A stretch of DNA of 64,000 nt, taken from the NCBI GenBank assembly GCA_009911195.1, contig QXWV01000053.1, positions 1-64,000 on the forward strand. Direction: 5' to 3'. The notes beneath the pieces are model-generated. The model had not been told where the DNA came from, did not search any database, and worked only from the letters and a program-made list of their open reading frames with translations. Origin of the DNA: Lachnospiraceae bacterium (GTDB lineage: Bacteria; Bacillota; Clostridia; Lachnospirales; Lachnospiraceae). Below, piece after piece: positions 44,169 to 53,071 of this stretch; position 1 is the stretch's first letter; every line of letters starts with the position of its first letter. Position numbers and translations under genes: made by a program.

Positions 44169-45890
44169 ATGCTTAAACGTATCAGTACTGTAAACAGAAT
44201 CATCTATTTTAATCTGGCCATACTGATTTTATTCATTGGCATTACTTCTGTCTTCGTATACTATTATGCCAAATCCTCTTTGAGTAAAAATTCCCGCCAA
44301 GAAACCCTTCGCACTTTATCCAGCACTTCTGAACAGGCGGAAAGCATGATTTATTCGCTGAACCAGTCCTCCAAGCTACTTGCCTCCAAAATGAGTGTGC
44401 TGAATATCCTGCAATATCCCAGTTATTATGCTCTGCATAGTTCCAACGAATATACCGAAATGATTTCCGCATTAAATGACTTTGTATTTCTAAACGAAAA
44501 CGTCGAAAGTACGTTTTTATTCGATAACTATGATAATACTTACGGCACAAAATATTTTGATTATGACTATGACCTTCTGCAAATAGATGAGGCCCTGGCG
44601 GATTCCCCAGGGCAAATGATTTGGTATACACAGGATGGCATTTCCCAAATCGCCCTATGCCGGCAGTTTTATTCCGCAACGCTGAAACCTGTGGGCAAAA
44701 TTATCATTGTTTTGAAAGACGATATATTCCGCACCATTTTCCAATGGCAGCAGCATGAGCTCATGTCGGAAGTCAGCGTTGTAGACACTAAAAACAACAA
44801 ATTGCTCTACACTACATCACCGGCAGCCGGAGCTTTTATACAAAACCACGCATCCCAAAAGCCCTTCCGCGATGTCAGCTTACACGAACATCTTCTTATC
44901 AATGACAGGATGCATACGCTCTATTTATATGAAAATACCGGCAATGGCTTTTTATACTGCTATTTTATCCCGGAAAGCTATTTCACACAGGGGCTTGAAT
45001 ATATCATATCCGTTATCCTTATCATTGCCGCCATATATGTCATTATTGTTATTGCACTTACATTCCGGCTAAATAAATCCATTAACCGCCCCTTAAAACT
45101 GATTGGGCTTAATCTCCGGACATTCAGCATAAAAAAGGATATTATTCCCATTGAATTTACGCACAATGACGAATTTGAGGATTTGTATCAGAATTTCTGT
45201 GAAATGGCTCACCGTATCAACCGGCTGGTTGAAACTACCTACGAACAGGAAATTTTAAATAAAGAGCAGGAGATTTTGATTCTTCAGGCTCAAATTAACC
45301 CTCATTTCATTTATAATACCTTTGAATTAATCAACAGTGTAGCTATTAGCCATCAGGCGCCTCAAGTATGTTCCATAACAAAATCTTTATCCAATATTAT
45401 GCGCTATACCATCGGCAGCGAGCAATTTGAGGTGACTTTAAAAGATGAAATGGAACATATCCATGACTATATCACAATCCATCAGGAACGCTTCATGGGA
45501 GGGCTATCCTATATCCATGATGTTCCCGCCGAACTGTTAAGACACAACATTTTAAAACTTACTTTGCAGCCTATAGTGGAAAATTGCATATTACATGCAT
45601 TTAAAGGACGCTGGAAAAACTGCCTGATTACTGTTGTCGCCCGAAAAACCGGGAATGGCTTTGCCATTGACATCTCCGATAATGGCTGTGGAATGGAGCA
45701 TACCGAAAATATTTTGGCAGCGGATGAACATAATAAACCGAAAAAAGGGAACGGGATTGCCGTTAAAAATATCCACCGCCGTTTACAAATACGCTATGGA
45801 AGCGAAAGCGGTATCCATGTGGAAAGCGTTTTAGGAAAGGGAACTACCGTTACTGTTTATATTGTGGAGCAGGGGGGAGAAAATGTATAA
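44169..45890 (+). CDS. YesM-type sensor histidine kinase
   Basis: A 573-residue membrane kinase. Two transmembrane helices (about residues 15-37 and 278-300) flank an extracellular sensor of about 240 residues. A HAMP-like segment follows, then the phosphorylated histidine in QAQINPHFIYNTFELINSV (near 382) and the ATP-binding domain with PIVENCILHAF, DNGCGM and GNGIAVKNIHRRL. Such kinases sense carbohydrates outside the cell. It overlaps the next gene, the regulator, by 8 bp and is divergent from the importer operon it probably controls. Confidence 0.93.
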   Translation: MLKRISTVNRIIYFNLAILILFIGITSVFVYYYAKSSLSKNSRQETLRTLSSTSEQAESMIYSLNQSSKLLASKMSVLNILQYPSYYALHSSNEYTEMISALNDFVFLNENVESTFLFDNYDNTYGTKYFDYDYDLLQIDEALADSPGQMIWYTQDGISQIALCRQFYSATLKPVGKIIIVLKDDIFRTIFQWQQHELMSEVSVVDTKNNKLLYTTSPAAGAFIQNHASQKPFRDVSLHEHLLINDRMHTLYLYENTGNGFLYCYFIPESYFTQGLEYIISVILIIAAIYVIIVIALTFRLNKSINRPLKLIGLNLRTFSIKKDIIPIEFTHNDEFEDLYQNFCEMAHRINRLVETTYEQEILNKEQEILILQAQINPHFIYNTFELINSVAISHQAPQVCSITKSLSNIMRYTIGSEQFEVTLKDEMEHIHDYITIHQERFMGGLSYIHDVPAELLRHNILKLTLQPIVENCILHAFKGRWKNCLITVVARKTGNGFAIDISDNGCGMEHTENILAADEHNKPKKGNGIAVKNIHRRLQIRYGSESGIHVESVLGKGTTVTVYIVEQGGENV

Positions 45891-47490
45891 AATTGCCATA
45901 TTTGAAGACGAGCCGCTAATCCTTAACTCATTATGCAACAATATCCATTGGGAAGAATTAGGCTGCCAGATAGCTGCAAAGAGCGACGGAACGGATGCAT
46001 ACCGGCTCATTGAGGAAACATTGCCGGATATTGTCATCACTGATATACGTATGGATACGGCCGATGGACTGGAAATCTGCTCTTGGCTACATCATAAGTA
46101 CCCACAAATTAAGAAAATTATTATTACCGGCTATGGAACGATTGAGTATGCAAAAGATGCCTTCAAAAGCGAAGTGACAGATTTTATCCTCAAACCCATA
46201 GACCGTACAGAGCTTTTAAAAGTAGTCCAGAAAGTTACGAATGAAATCCAGGAAAGAGAACTCCTATCCCAAAATATTTTCTCCTTGAACCAAACTCTGA
46301 CAAACTATAAATCACAGCTAATTGAAAAATTCTTAGCTGACCTTGCTGACGGCCAGGAGTGCTCTGGGGAAAGCCTCTTTCAGCGAACCCGCGAACTTGA
46401 TATCACTTTGGATAACTATTTCTGCCTTACCGTCGATGTATACACTTCTGTCAGGAGGCCATCAGACCAGCAGAATATTATTTCTGTTTTGAACTATGAA
46501 CTGCAATATGGAACTTTGCTTGACCATTTTCCGTGCCGCTATTATTGCTTTTTCTGCCAGCGGTATTACTGCATCTGCGAAATTACGGATTCCCCTTCCT
46601 TAAAACAAAGCGCTCTTGTTTACCGGCAGATACAGGAAGATGTTTTTGCATTGCAGGAACGGTTAATTAAGGTATTCCAGTTTCCCCTGTACTTATGCTA
46701 CAGTGATATTTATCAATATCCCCATGAATTTTATCAATGTTTTCAGCAAATTAATAATTTAATAGAACGGAAATTTTTTGTTTCTCAAAATAATATTTTA
46801 TCCTGGAATACCATCGACGAACAGCATAAGCAGCTTGACAAAATAAAAATTCAGGAATGGAGCGAACATGCCATTTCAGATATTATCATCGGCAACCATG
46901 AGCAGGCTTTTCTCACTCTGGAGCAGCTTTGGAATCTGTTAAGCGGCCTTTCAGAAGAAGATGCCAAATATAAATGCCTTGAATTCTTCGTATCATTTAA
47001 AAAACTTTGCGAACCCTATCATATAATGACAGAATCCGTTCTGACAACAGATATGCTAATTAAAATATTCCATACCGAATGTTCTTTCCAGAACATCAAA
47101 AAGACTTATTTCTATCCGCTGCTCCAAAGCTGCCTGGAACAACGCATGGAAAAAATAAACAAAAAAAACAGTATTTCCCGGCAGGTCACTGACTTTATTT
47201 GGCAAAGCATAGACTCAACAATCACAGTAACGGCCATTGCCGAACATTTTAATTATAATTCCAAATATCTAAGTATGATTGTCAAAAAGGAATGCGGGCA
47301 AACCATCATAGACATTATTACCGATGTCCGAATTGAAAAAGCGAAAGAATTACTGCTTTCTACCAATGAAAAAACTTATGCCATTGCCGAAAAAGTCGGT
47401 ATCCATGATGCCAAATATTTTAGTCAGATTTTCCAGAAAAAAACCGGAATGACCCCCAGGGAATACCGTCGCCATCCATTGCGGATTTGA
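45883..47490 (+). CDS. YesN-type AraC response regulator
   Basis: A 535-residue response regulator. The receiver domain (residues 1-120) has the acidic pair in IFEDEP and the phosphorylated D54 in DIVITDIRM; a long linker domain follows, and the C-terminal 100 residues are an AraC double helix-turn-helix (ITVTAIAEHFNYNSKYLSMI and YAIAEKVGIHDAKYFSQIF). Phosphorylated by the upstream kinase, it likely activates the divergent ABC-GH2 operon. The ATG at 45883, with GGGGGGAG just before, overlaps the kinase stop. Confidence 0.93.
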   Translation: MYKIAIFEDEPLILNSLCNNIHWEELGCQIAAKSDGTDAYRLIEETLPDIVITDIRMDTADGLEICSWLHHKYPQIKKIIITGYGTIEYAKDAFKSEVTDFILKPIDRTELLKVVQKVTNEIQERELLSQNIFSLNQTLTNYKSQLIEKFLADLADGQECSGESLFQRTRELDITLDNYFCLTVDVYTSVRRPSDQQNIISVLNYELQYGTLLDHFPCRYYCFFCQRYYCICEITDSPSLKQSALVYRQIQEDVFALQERLIKVFQFPLYLCYSDIYQYPHEFYQCFQQINNLIERKFFVSQNNILSWNTIDEQHKQLDKIKIQEWSEHAISDIIIGNHEQAFLTLEQLWNLLSGLSEEDAKYKCLEFFVSFKKLCEPYHIMTESVLTTDMLIKIFHTECSFQNIKKTYFYPLLQSCLEQRMEKINKKNSISRQVTDFIWQSIDSTITVTAIAEHFNYNSKYLSMIVKKECGQTIIDIITDVRIEKAKELLLSTNEKTYAIAEKVGIHDAKYFSQIFQKKTGMTPREYRRHPLRI

Positions 47491-47500
47491 ACTATTGTTT

Positions 47501-47576
47501 CGTGCCCCACCCAGCAGATGGAAGGGTCAGGGTAAAAACCAGGCAATATAGGTTTTTATACATCTGCATTTGCACG
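47501..47576 (+). other. Nested three-stem inverted repeat
   Basis: Three perfectly nested stems occur: CGTGC with GCACG (47501-47505, 47572-47576), GCAGATG with CATCTGC (47514-47520, 47561-47567) and TAAAAACC with GGTTTTTA (47533-47540, 47551-47558). It begins 11 bp after the regulator stop and has no T-tract. It may be a 3' end structure or part of an unrecognised RNA. The remaining gap up to 47707 shows no convincing gene. Confidence 0.45.
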
Positions 47577-47707
47577 TATTATTGTTAAAACTCAAACCTT
47601 CTATAACGCACTTTTAACGCCATCGCTTTTTTTAGACGTTTCTGCATCACATCCACAACAATCATTTTGGATATCAGCCGTAATAAAGAGTTGGCAACTT
47701 TGAATGA

Positions 47708-47741
47708 GAAAACGATGCTGGGCATCCCATTGCCCAGCATC
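47708..47741 (-). terminator. Terminator of the ABC-GH31 operon
   Basis: GATGCTGGGCA and TGCCCAGCATC (47714-47724 and 47731-47741) form an 11-bp stem with a 6-base loop, followed on the minus strand by CGTTTT. It is 30 bp past the stop of the last GH31 gene. On the plus strand the stem is followed by A residues, so it acts mainly on the minus strand. Confidence 0.75.
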
Positions 47742-47771
47742 AAAAAATACTCTTTTAGCCTTGTAAACTTC

Positions 47772-50024
47772 CTACCCAAGTACAACCTCTCTCCCTGAGT
47801 CCACCGCTTCTTCCACTTTCCAGCCTTTCCCGGCTTCCACAGAAACCATAATTTTCCCGTTCTCTGCGGTTACATCTACCATCATCCCATCCTGTCCATC
47901 CATATCCGGAACTGTCATATGAATCTTCGCCCCTTCCTGGATGCCGTATAATTTTAGAATAGTATTCTCCGTATAATCATAATCCGGCCTGTCATCGCAC
48001 TTTCCTATGGCCAGCACTGTATTTTCCCTGACCATCAATGGAAGATGGAAATAATCAAAGGTTTCCGTATACCATTTTCCCCCTTCTTTTACTTCATTGG
48101 TCAGATAATTGGTCCAGCGCCCTTCCGGCAAATAATAGGACACTTCCCCGCTTTCCTTGAAAACGGGCGCTATCAGCAGGGAATCCCCCAGCATGTACTG
48201 TCTGTCTAGCGTCTCACAGGTCAAATCCCCTGGGAACTCCAGGAACATAGGCCGCATCATGGGAATCCCTTCCTTATGGGCTTTTACCGCCTGGGCATAA
48301 AGGTAGGGCATCAGCGAACATTTTATCTTCACAAATTTCCTAAGCACATCACAAGCTTCTTCATCAAACAGCCAGGGCACCCTATAAGAGGTGGAGCCAT
48401 GAAGCCTGCTATGGGAACTGAGAAGCCCAAAGGCACACCAGCGTTTATATACATCCGCAGAAGCCGTCTGCTCGAATCCTCCGATGTCATGGCTCCAGAA
48501 TCCATAGCCGCATGCGGACAGGGAAAGCCCACCCCGCAAATCCTCTGCCATGGAAGGATAAGTAGCCGTGCAGTCACCGCCCCAATGAACAGGGAATTTC
48601 TGTCCCCCTGCTGCCGTAGAGCGGGCAAATACCAGAGCCTTATCCCTTCCCATCCTTTTTTCCAACAGTTCAAATACTGTCTTATTATACAGATAGGCAT
48701 AATAGTTGTGCATTTTCACTGTATCCGAACCGTCAAAATATTGCACCCCTGTCACAGGGATTCTCTCGCCAAAGTCCGTTTTAAAGCAATCCACGCCCAT
48801 GTCAATGAGCCGTTCCAGCTTTTCCTGATACCATTTGCAGGCTTCCGGGTTTGTAAAATCCACCAGCGCCATCCCCGCCTGCCAGCGGTCGCACTGCCAT
48901 ACGGAGCCATCCAAATTTTTAACAAAATAACCGTTGGCCATCCCTTCGTCAAACAATGCGGATTTCTGCCCGATATAGCTGTTAATCCACACGCAGATAT
49001 GAAGCCCCCGTTCCTTATACCGCTTTAACATCCCTTCCGGGTCCGGGAACGTATCTTTATCCCACTCAAAGTTGCACCATTCATACCCCTTCATCCAAAA
49101 ACAGTCAAAATGGAAGGTATGCAACGGAATATCCCTGTCCGCCATCCCCTGGATAAAACTGGTCACCGTCTCTTCGTCATAGCTTGTTGTAAAAGATGTG
49201 GTCAGCCAAAGCCCAAAGGACCAGGCCGGAGGGAGCGCCGGCAAGCCAGTCAGCTTCGTATAAAGCTGCACTGTTCCTTTCGGCGTCTTTCCGTTCAGGA
49301 TATAATAGTCCAGGCGTTCCGTCTCCACGCTGAACTGAACCCTTTCCACCTTTTCGCTTCCCACTTCAAAATGAACATCGCCGGCATGGCCTACAAAAAC
49401 ACCGTAACCTTTGTTGGTGAGGTAAAAGGGCACATTTTTATAAGTCTGCTCCGAGGCCGTTCCCCCGTCTTCATTCCAGATTTCCACAATCTGCCCATTT
49501 TTTACAAAAGGCGTATACCTCTCTCCCATTCCGTAAACGTATTCCCCTACATCTAACAGGAGCTGCTCCACCATATAATTTTTCTTCGTATCCCTGTTCT
49601 GCATATAAGCCAGATTCCTGAAGCTGCTTTCCGTCAGCAGCCTGTTTCCGTCCACGAAATCCACCTTCCATCCATTGGAAGCTTTATGTATCACCGCACT
49701 CGTATGCCCAGAAGTAAAAACAACCTTCCCATCATCTTCCTCAATAGATACGAAATCGCCTTCCTGCCCGCACACTTCATAATGGGGTCCTTTGTATAAA
49801 GACCCTTTAAAATGCACCGCTGAAACCTTGATTACATTTTCCATGGGGCTGGAAAAGGTAACGGTCAGCATGGGCTGGTTCAGGGTATCGCCCCGGTCTC
49901 CCATATGCTTCGTTGCCGCATAAACGGTAAGCTCTTTACCCTTTATTTCCGAATCATAATATTCCACTGCGTATACCGGCTCAATTTCTTCCCGAATGCG
50001 CCAATAACCGTTAGTGAATTTCAT
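47772..50024 (-). CDS. yicI: GH31 alpha-xylosidase (YicI-like)
   Basis: A 750-residue GH31 enzyme that closely follows E. coli YicI. It begins MKFTNGYWRIREEIEPVYAV; the nucleophile is in CFKTDFGERIP near residue 416 and the acid/base in VHWGGDCTATY near 482, the same positions as in YicI. FWMKGYEWCNFEWD and HDIGGFEQTASADVYKRW are also typical. It removes alpha-xylosyl residues from xyloglucan oligosaccharides or isoprimeverose in the cytoplasm. GGAGG five bases before ATG 50024 sets the start. Last gene of the operon. Confidence 0.92.
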   Translation of the reverse strand: MKFTNGYWRIREEIEPVYAVEYYDSEIKGKELTVYAATKHMGDRGDTLNQPMLTVTFSSPMENVIKVSAVHFKGSLYKGPHYEVCGQEGDFVSIEEDDGKVVFTSGHTSAVIHKASNGWKVDFVDGNRLLTESSFRNLAYMQNRDTKKNYMVEQLLLDVGEYVYGMGERYTPFVKNGQIVEIWNEDGGTASEQTYKNVPFYLTNKGYGVFVGHAGDVHFEVGSEKVERVQFSVETERLDYYILNGKTPKGTVQLYTKLTGLPALPPAWSFGLWLTTSFTTSYDEETVTSFIQGMADRDIPLHTFHFDCFWMKGYEWCNFEWDKDTFPDPEGMLKRYKERGLHICVWINSYIGQKSALFDEGMANGYFVKNLDGSVWQCDRWQAGMALVDFTNPEACKWYQEKLERLIDMGVDCFKTDFGERIPVTGVQYFDGSDTVKMHNYYAYLYNKTVFELLEKRMGRDKALVFARSTAAGGQKFPVHWGGDCTATYPSMAEDLRGGLSLSACGYGFWSHDIGGFEQTASADVYKRWCAFGLLSSHSRLHGSTSYRVPWLFDEEACDVLRKFVKIKCSLMPYLYAQAVKAHKEGIPMMRPMFLEFPGDLTCETLDRQYMLGDSLLIAPVFKESGEVSYYLPEGRWTNYLTNEVKEGGKWYTETFDYFHLPLMVRENTVLAIGKCDDRPDYDYTENTILKLYGIQEGAKIHMTVPDMDGQDGMMVDVTAENGKIMVSVEAGKGWKVEEAVDSGREVVLG

Positions 50025-50030
50025 AGTTAC

Positions 50031-50094
50031 CTCCATTTCTGCACGGCTTTTTGTACATGATGGAGTTTGTGAATGCCGTGCAGACACAAACTCC
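50031..50094 (-). promoter_or_regulatory. Intercistronic pseudoknot leader, copy 5
   Basis: The clearest copy. On the minus strand GGAGTTTGTG (50085-50094) pairs with CACAAACTCC (50062-50071), 10 perfect pairs, with a 13-base loop. The loop segment CTGCACGGC (50075-50083) is complementary over 9 bases to GCCGTGCAG (50039-50047), which runs into AGAAATGGAGG, the ribosome site of the GH31 gene. The connecting loop is 14 bases and A-rich. Confidence 0.8.
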
Positions 50095-50131
50095 GGATTG
50101 AAAATTAATTTTCAGCCTTTGCCGTCTTTGG

Positions 50132-52126
50132 CTAAAATTTACGTCCGTTTCTTACGAATACCGGGAGCTGTGCTAATGGCGCATCCGCTTCCACTGTTTC
50201 ACCGCCTTGATAGGTTGCCCCTGTAAAATAGTGCATCCATTCGCTGCCTTCCGGCAAATATACCTTTCTCTTTCTCATTCCTTCATACAGTATTGGGGCT
50301 ACCAATACATCCGGGCCGAACATGTATTCATCTTCTGTCTCCCAAGCTGCTTTGTCTTCCGGAAAATCATAGAACAGAGGCCGCATTACCGGAGTGCCTT
50401 TTTCATGGGCCGCTTCCATCAGTTCCATAATATAAGGTTTCATTTTTTCCCTCAGCTCCAGATAGGTTTTACAAATTTCGTATGCTTCCTCTCCAAAAGA
50501 CCACACTTCGTTGTCCGCGCCAGACACACATGCTGCTCCGCCTTCTGCTCCCATCGGCTCCTTTAGGGGTTCCCTATAGCCATGGAGACGCATTACCGGG
50601 CAGAATGCCCCGTATTCAAACCATCTCACTAACAGTTCTTGGAATGCCGGGTCTTTTGGGTTACCGCCATGGAAGCCTCCAATGTCCGTAGTCCACCAGG
50701 GAATTCCTGCCATTCCCATATTCAGCCCCGCTGCAAGCTGATTTCTCAGACTGGCAAAGCTGGAATGGATATCCCCTGACCATACAAGCGCCCCATACCT
50801 TTGAGAGCCCGCCCATGCACAGCGCAGCAGATTAATAATGTTTTCCTGCCCTTCCTCTTTCATGCCATCAAAAAATGTCTTTGCATAAAAGAGCGGATAG
50901 CTATTCCCAATTTGCACATTAGGTCCCATATAATAGCGGTAATTATCAAAATCATAAATACTGTATTCCGGTTCCGCCTCATCCAGCCAGAAAACCTTTA
51001 TTCCTTTCTTATAGTAGTTTTCTTTGGCTTTCTGCCATACATACTCCCTGGCCTTTGGGTTGGTGGCATCATAATGAATAGTATTCCCCTGGAAATCCAT
51101 AGCAATACGGAATCCTCTATCCGTGCGGATTAGATACCCTTTTTCTTTCATCTCCTCAAAATTTTCGCTTCGGTAATCAACTGTAGGCCAAATGGAAACC
51201 ATTAATTCAATCCCCATCTCTTTCAATTCTTTTATCATACTATCAGGGTCCGGCCAATATTTCAAATCGAACTTCCAGTCCCCCTGCAGCGGCCAATGGA
51301 AATAGTCGATGACAATGACCGATATGGGCAGTCCTCTCTTCTTATACTCCCTCGCTACATTTAGCAGCTCTTCTTGTGTCTGATAACGGAGTTTGCATTG
51401 CCAGAATCCCATGGCATATTCCGGCATCATAGGCACTGTGCCTGTGGCTTTCGCATAAGCTTCTTCGATTTCCGCCGGACTGTCGCCCGCTGTAATCCAA
51501 TAATCCATCCCTTTCGTGGAATATGCTTCCCATGTAGTGATGTTGCTGCCAAACACTACCCGACCCACCGCCGGGTTATTCCAAAGGAATCCATATCCAA
51601 GGGAAGATACGGCAAAAGGGACACTGGCCTGCGAATTCCTCTGCGCCAGCTCCAAATCGCTTCCCTTCAGGTTCAGGTTTGGCTGCTGGTACTGCCCCAT
51701 GCCATATATCTTTTCCTCTGTATTGGACACAAACCGTAAGGACAGATGATAATCCCCTCCTGGTATCGGCCTGAATTCCCTGGCTTCCACTTCCAGCGCG
51801 CTGCAATAATCCGCAAATACATCAAGACGGTTTCTTAAGTATTCGTCTAACAGAATATCCCCTTTTTCATTATAAAATGTCATCTTTCCATAGGTGGAAA
51901 TCCTGGCGCGGATTTTCCCATTTTCTATTTCAGCATATTTTTCCTGAATTGTTATCCTGGCTTCCGTGCCCCCCGGCTTTTCCTGCAAAGCCCAGTTCTC
52001 CTCCGGCATAGCCGCCATCTTTGATGCCCGTACCCTGAAGCTGTTCTCCCCCCAGGGCTCTATCCATAATTCCTCCGCATCATAATGAAATTTAAGGCAA
52101 TTATCCTCTACTCTGAAAACATTCAT
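50132..52126 (-). CDS. GH31 family alpha-glycosidase
   Basis: A 664-residue GH31 enzyme, distinct from the neighbouring YicI-like one. The nucleophile is in VFWLDEAEPEYSIYDFDN near residue 380 and the acid/base in LVWSGDIHSSF near 450; MGFWQCKLRYQTQEELL near 242 and PWWTTDIGGFHGGNP near 478 are also typical. It has the usual N-terminal beta domain (about 1-220). It could be an alpha-xylosidase or alpha-glucosidase; sequence alone does not settle this. No signal peptide. It follows the permease genes and precedes the second GH31 gene, so both act on one imported oligosaccharide. Confidence 0.9.
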   Translation of the reverse strand: MNVFRVEDNCLKFHYDAEELWIEPWGENSFRVRASKMAAMPEENWALQEKPGGTEARITIQEKYAEIENGKIRARISTYGKMTFYNEKGDILLDEYLRNRLDVFADYCSALEVEAREFRPIPGGDYHLSLRFVSNTEEKIYGMGQYQQPNLNLKGSDLELAQRNSQASVPFAVSSLGYGFLWNNPAVGRVVFGSNITTWEAYSTKGMDYWITAGDSPAEIEEAYAKATGTVPMMPEYAMGFWQCKLRYQTQEELLNVAREYKKRGLPISVIVIDYFHWPLQGDWKFDLKYWPDPDSMIKELKEMGIELMVSIWPTVDYRSENFEEMKEKGYLIRTDRGFRIAMDFQGNTIHYDATNPKAREYVWQKAKENYYKKGIKVFWLDEAEPEYSIYDFDNYRYYMGPNVQIGNSYPLFYAKTFFDGMKEEGQENIINLLRCAWAGSQRYGALVWSGDIHSSFASLRNQLAAGLNMGMAGIPWWTTDIGGFHGGNPKDPAFQELLVRWFEYGAFCPVMRLHGYREPLKEPMGAEGGAACVSGADNEVWSFGEEAYEICKTYLELREKMKPYIMELMEAAHEKGTPVMRPLFYDFPEDKAAWETEDEYMFGPDVLVAPILYEGMRKRKVYLPEGSEWMHYFTGATYQGGETVEADAPLAQLPVFVRNGRKF

Positions 52127-52148
52127 ATTTTTCTCTCCTATTCCTGTT

Positions 52149-52171
52149 CCGCATATCCCAGGGATGTGCGG
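52149..52171 (-). promoter_or_regulatory. Hairpin leader before GH31 gene
   Basis: On the minus strand CCGCA-C-ATCCC-T-GGGAT-A-TGCGG folds into a tight hairpin with two 5-bp helices, followed by AACAGGAATAGGAG, the ribosome site. The downstream sequence TGCGGAACWGGAATAGGAG is shared with the leader of the MalF-type permease gene two positions upstream in the operon. Confidence 0.5.
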
Positions 52172-52207
52172 TTTTTACCAATTTATTTTGTTTTGCACTT
52201 CCAGCTA

Positions 52208-53038
52208 CTAACCTTTTACCGAGCCGCTGGTCATGCCTTCTACGATGTGTTTTTGCATAGTTACGAATATGAAGCAACTGGGCAGTATCAGAAGTACCCC
52301 ATATGCCATAATGCTGTTCCATTTTGTGCCGTATTGGTTCATAAAAGTGTAAATCGCCGAAGTCATGGGGCGCATGGCTTCTTTTACATTAAAGGTCATA
52401 GAATAGGCCAAATCATTCCATGCAAAAACGAAGCTGAAACATGCTGCCGTAATTACTGTTGGCTTGCAGATAGGAAGCGCAATTTTAAAAAATGCGGAAA
52501 ATGCATTGCATCCGTCTATTTTAGCAGCATCTTCCAATTCCTTGGGCATATTTAAAAAGCCCGGACGCAGCATGAGCACTACAAAAGGAATGGATATGGT
52601 CGCAGTGGATAATATCGGCGCAAAATAAGAGTTCAATATGCCCAATTTGGAAAAAATCAGGAATAAAGGGGTCAAAACAAGGGAAGCAGGGAGCATCTGG
52701 GTAATCAGGAAAATCAGGACAAAAATTTTCATCCCCCTTACCTTGTATCTTGCCAGTCCATAAGCCGCTGGCACAGATAAGCAAAGAGACAACGCCATAG
52801 AGCCAATAGCTATAATCACGGAATTTTTTAATGTGACAGACAGGCTTCCCAACTGTTCCTGATAAGCCTTGAAGGTAAACTGCTGCGGCCAGAGCGTAGG
52901 CGTACCCGCAAATATCTCATTGTCCAGCTTAAAGGAATTGACCACTATCCAATAAAGCGGGAACAGGAAAATACAGGCTACTATGACAGCTACTATATTC
53001 ATTAATATATTTTTTTGTTTTGCATTAAAATGCTTCAT
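52208..53038 (-). CDS. Carbohydrate ABC transporter permease, MalG type
   Basis: A 276-residue permease with six membrane segments; the coupling loop EDAAKIDGCNAFSAFFKIAL is near residue 185 and the protein ends GMTSGSVKG, as in most MalG/LacG permeases. It is the partner of the MalF-type permease encoded 33 bp upstream. No ATPase gene is in the operon. AAGGAG precedes the ATG at 53038. Confidence 0.93.
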   Translation of the reverse strand: MKHFNAKQKNILMNIVAVIVACIFLFPLYWIVVNSFKLDNEIFAGTPTLWPQQFTFKAYQEQLGSLSVTLKNSVIIAIGSMALSLCLSVPAAYGLARYKVRGMKIFVLIFLITQMLPASLVLTPLFLIFSKLGILNSYFAPILSTATISIPFVVLMLRPGFLNMPKELEDAAKIDGCNAFSAFFKIALPICKPTVITAACFSFVFAWNDLAYSMTFNVKEAMRPMTSAIYTFMNQYGTKWNSIMAYGVLLILPSCFIFVTMQKHIVEGMTSGSVKG

Positions 53039-53071
53039 ACTCTTGCTCTCCTTTCTATGGTTTCCACCGCT

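Noticed and set aside
47585-47785. 66-codon minus-strand frame after the YicI-like gene
   Set aside because: It starts with TTG inside the GH31 stop region, spans the terminator hairpin and resembles no family.
48276-49028. 250-codon open frame on the plus strand opposite the YicI-like GH31 gene
   Set aside because: It lies wholly inside a clear GH31 gene with all catalytic motifs, has no ribosome site and no recognisable protein pattern.
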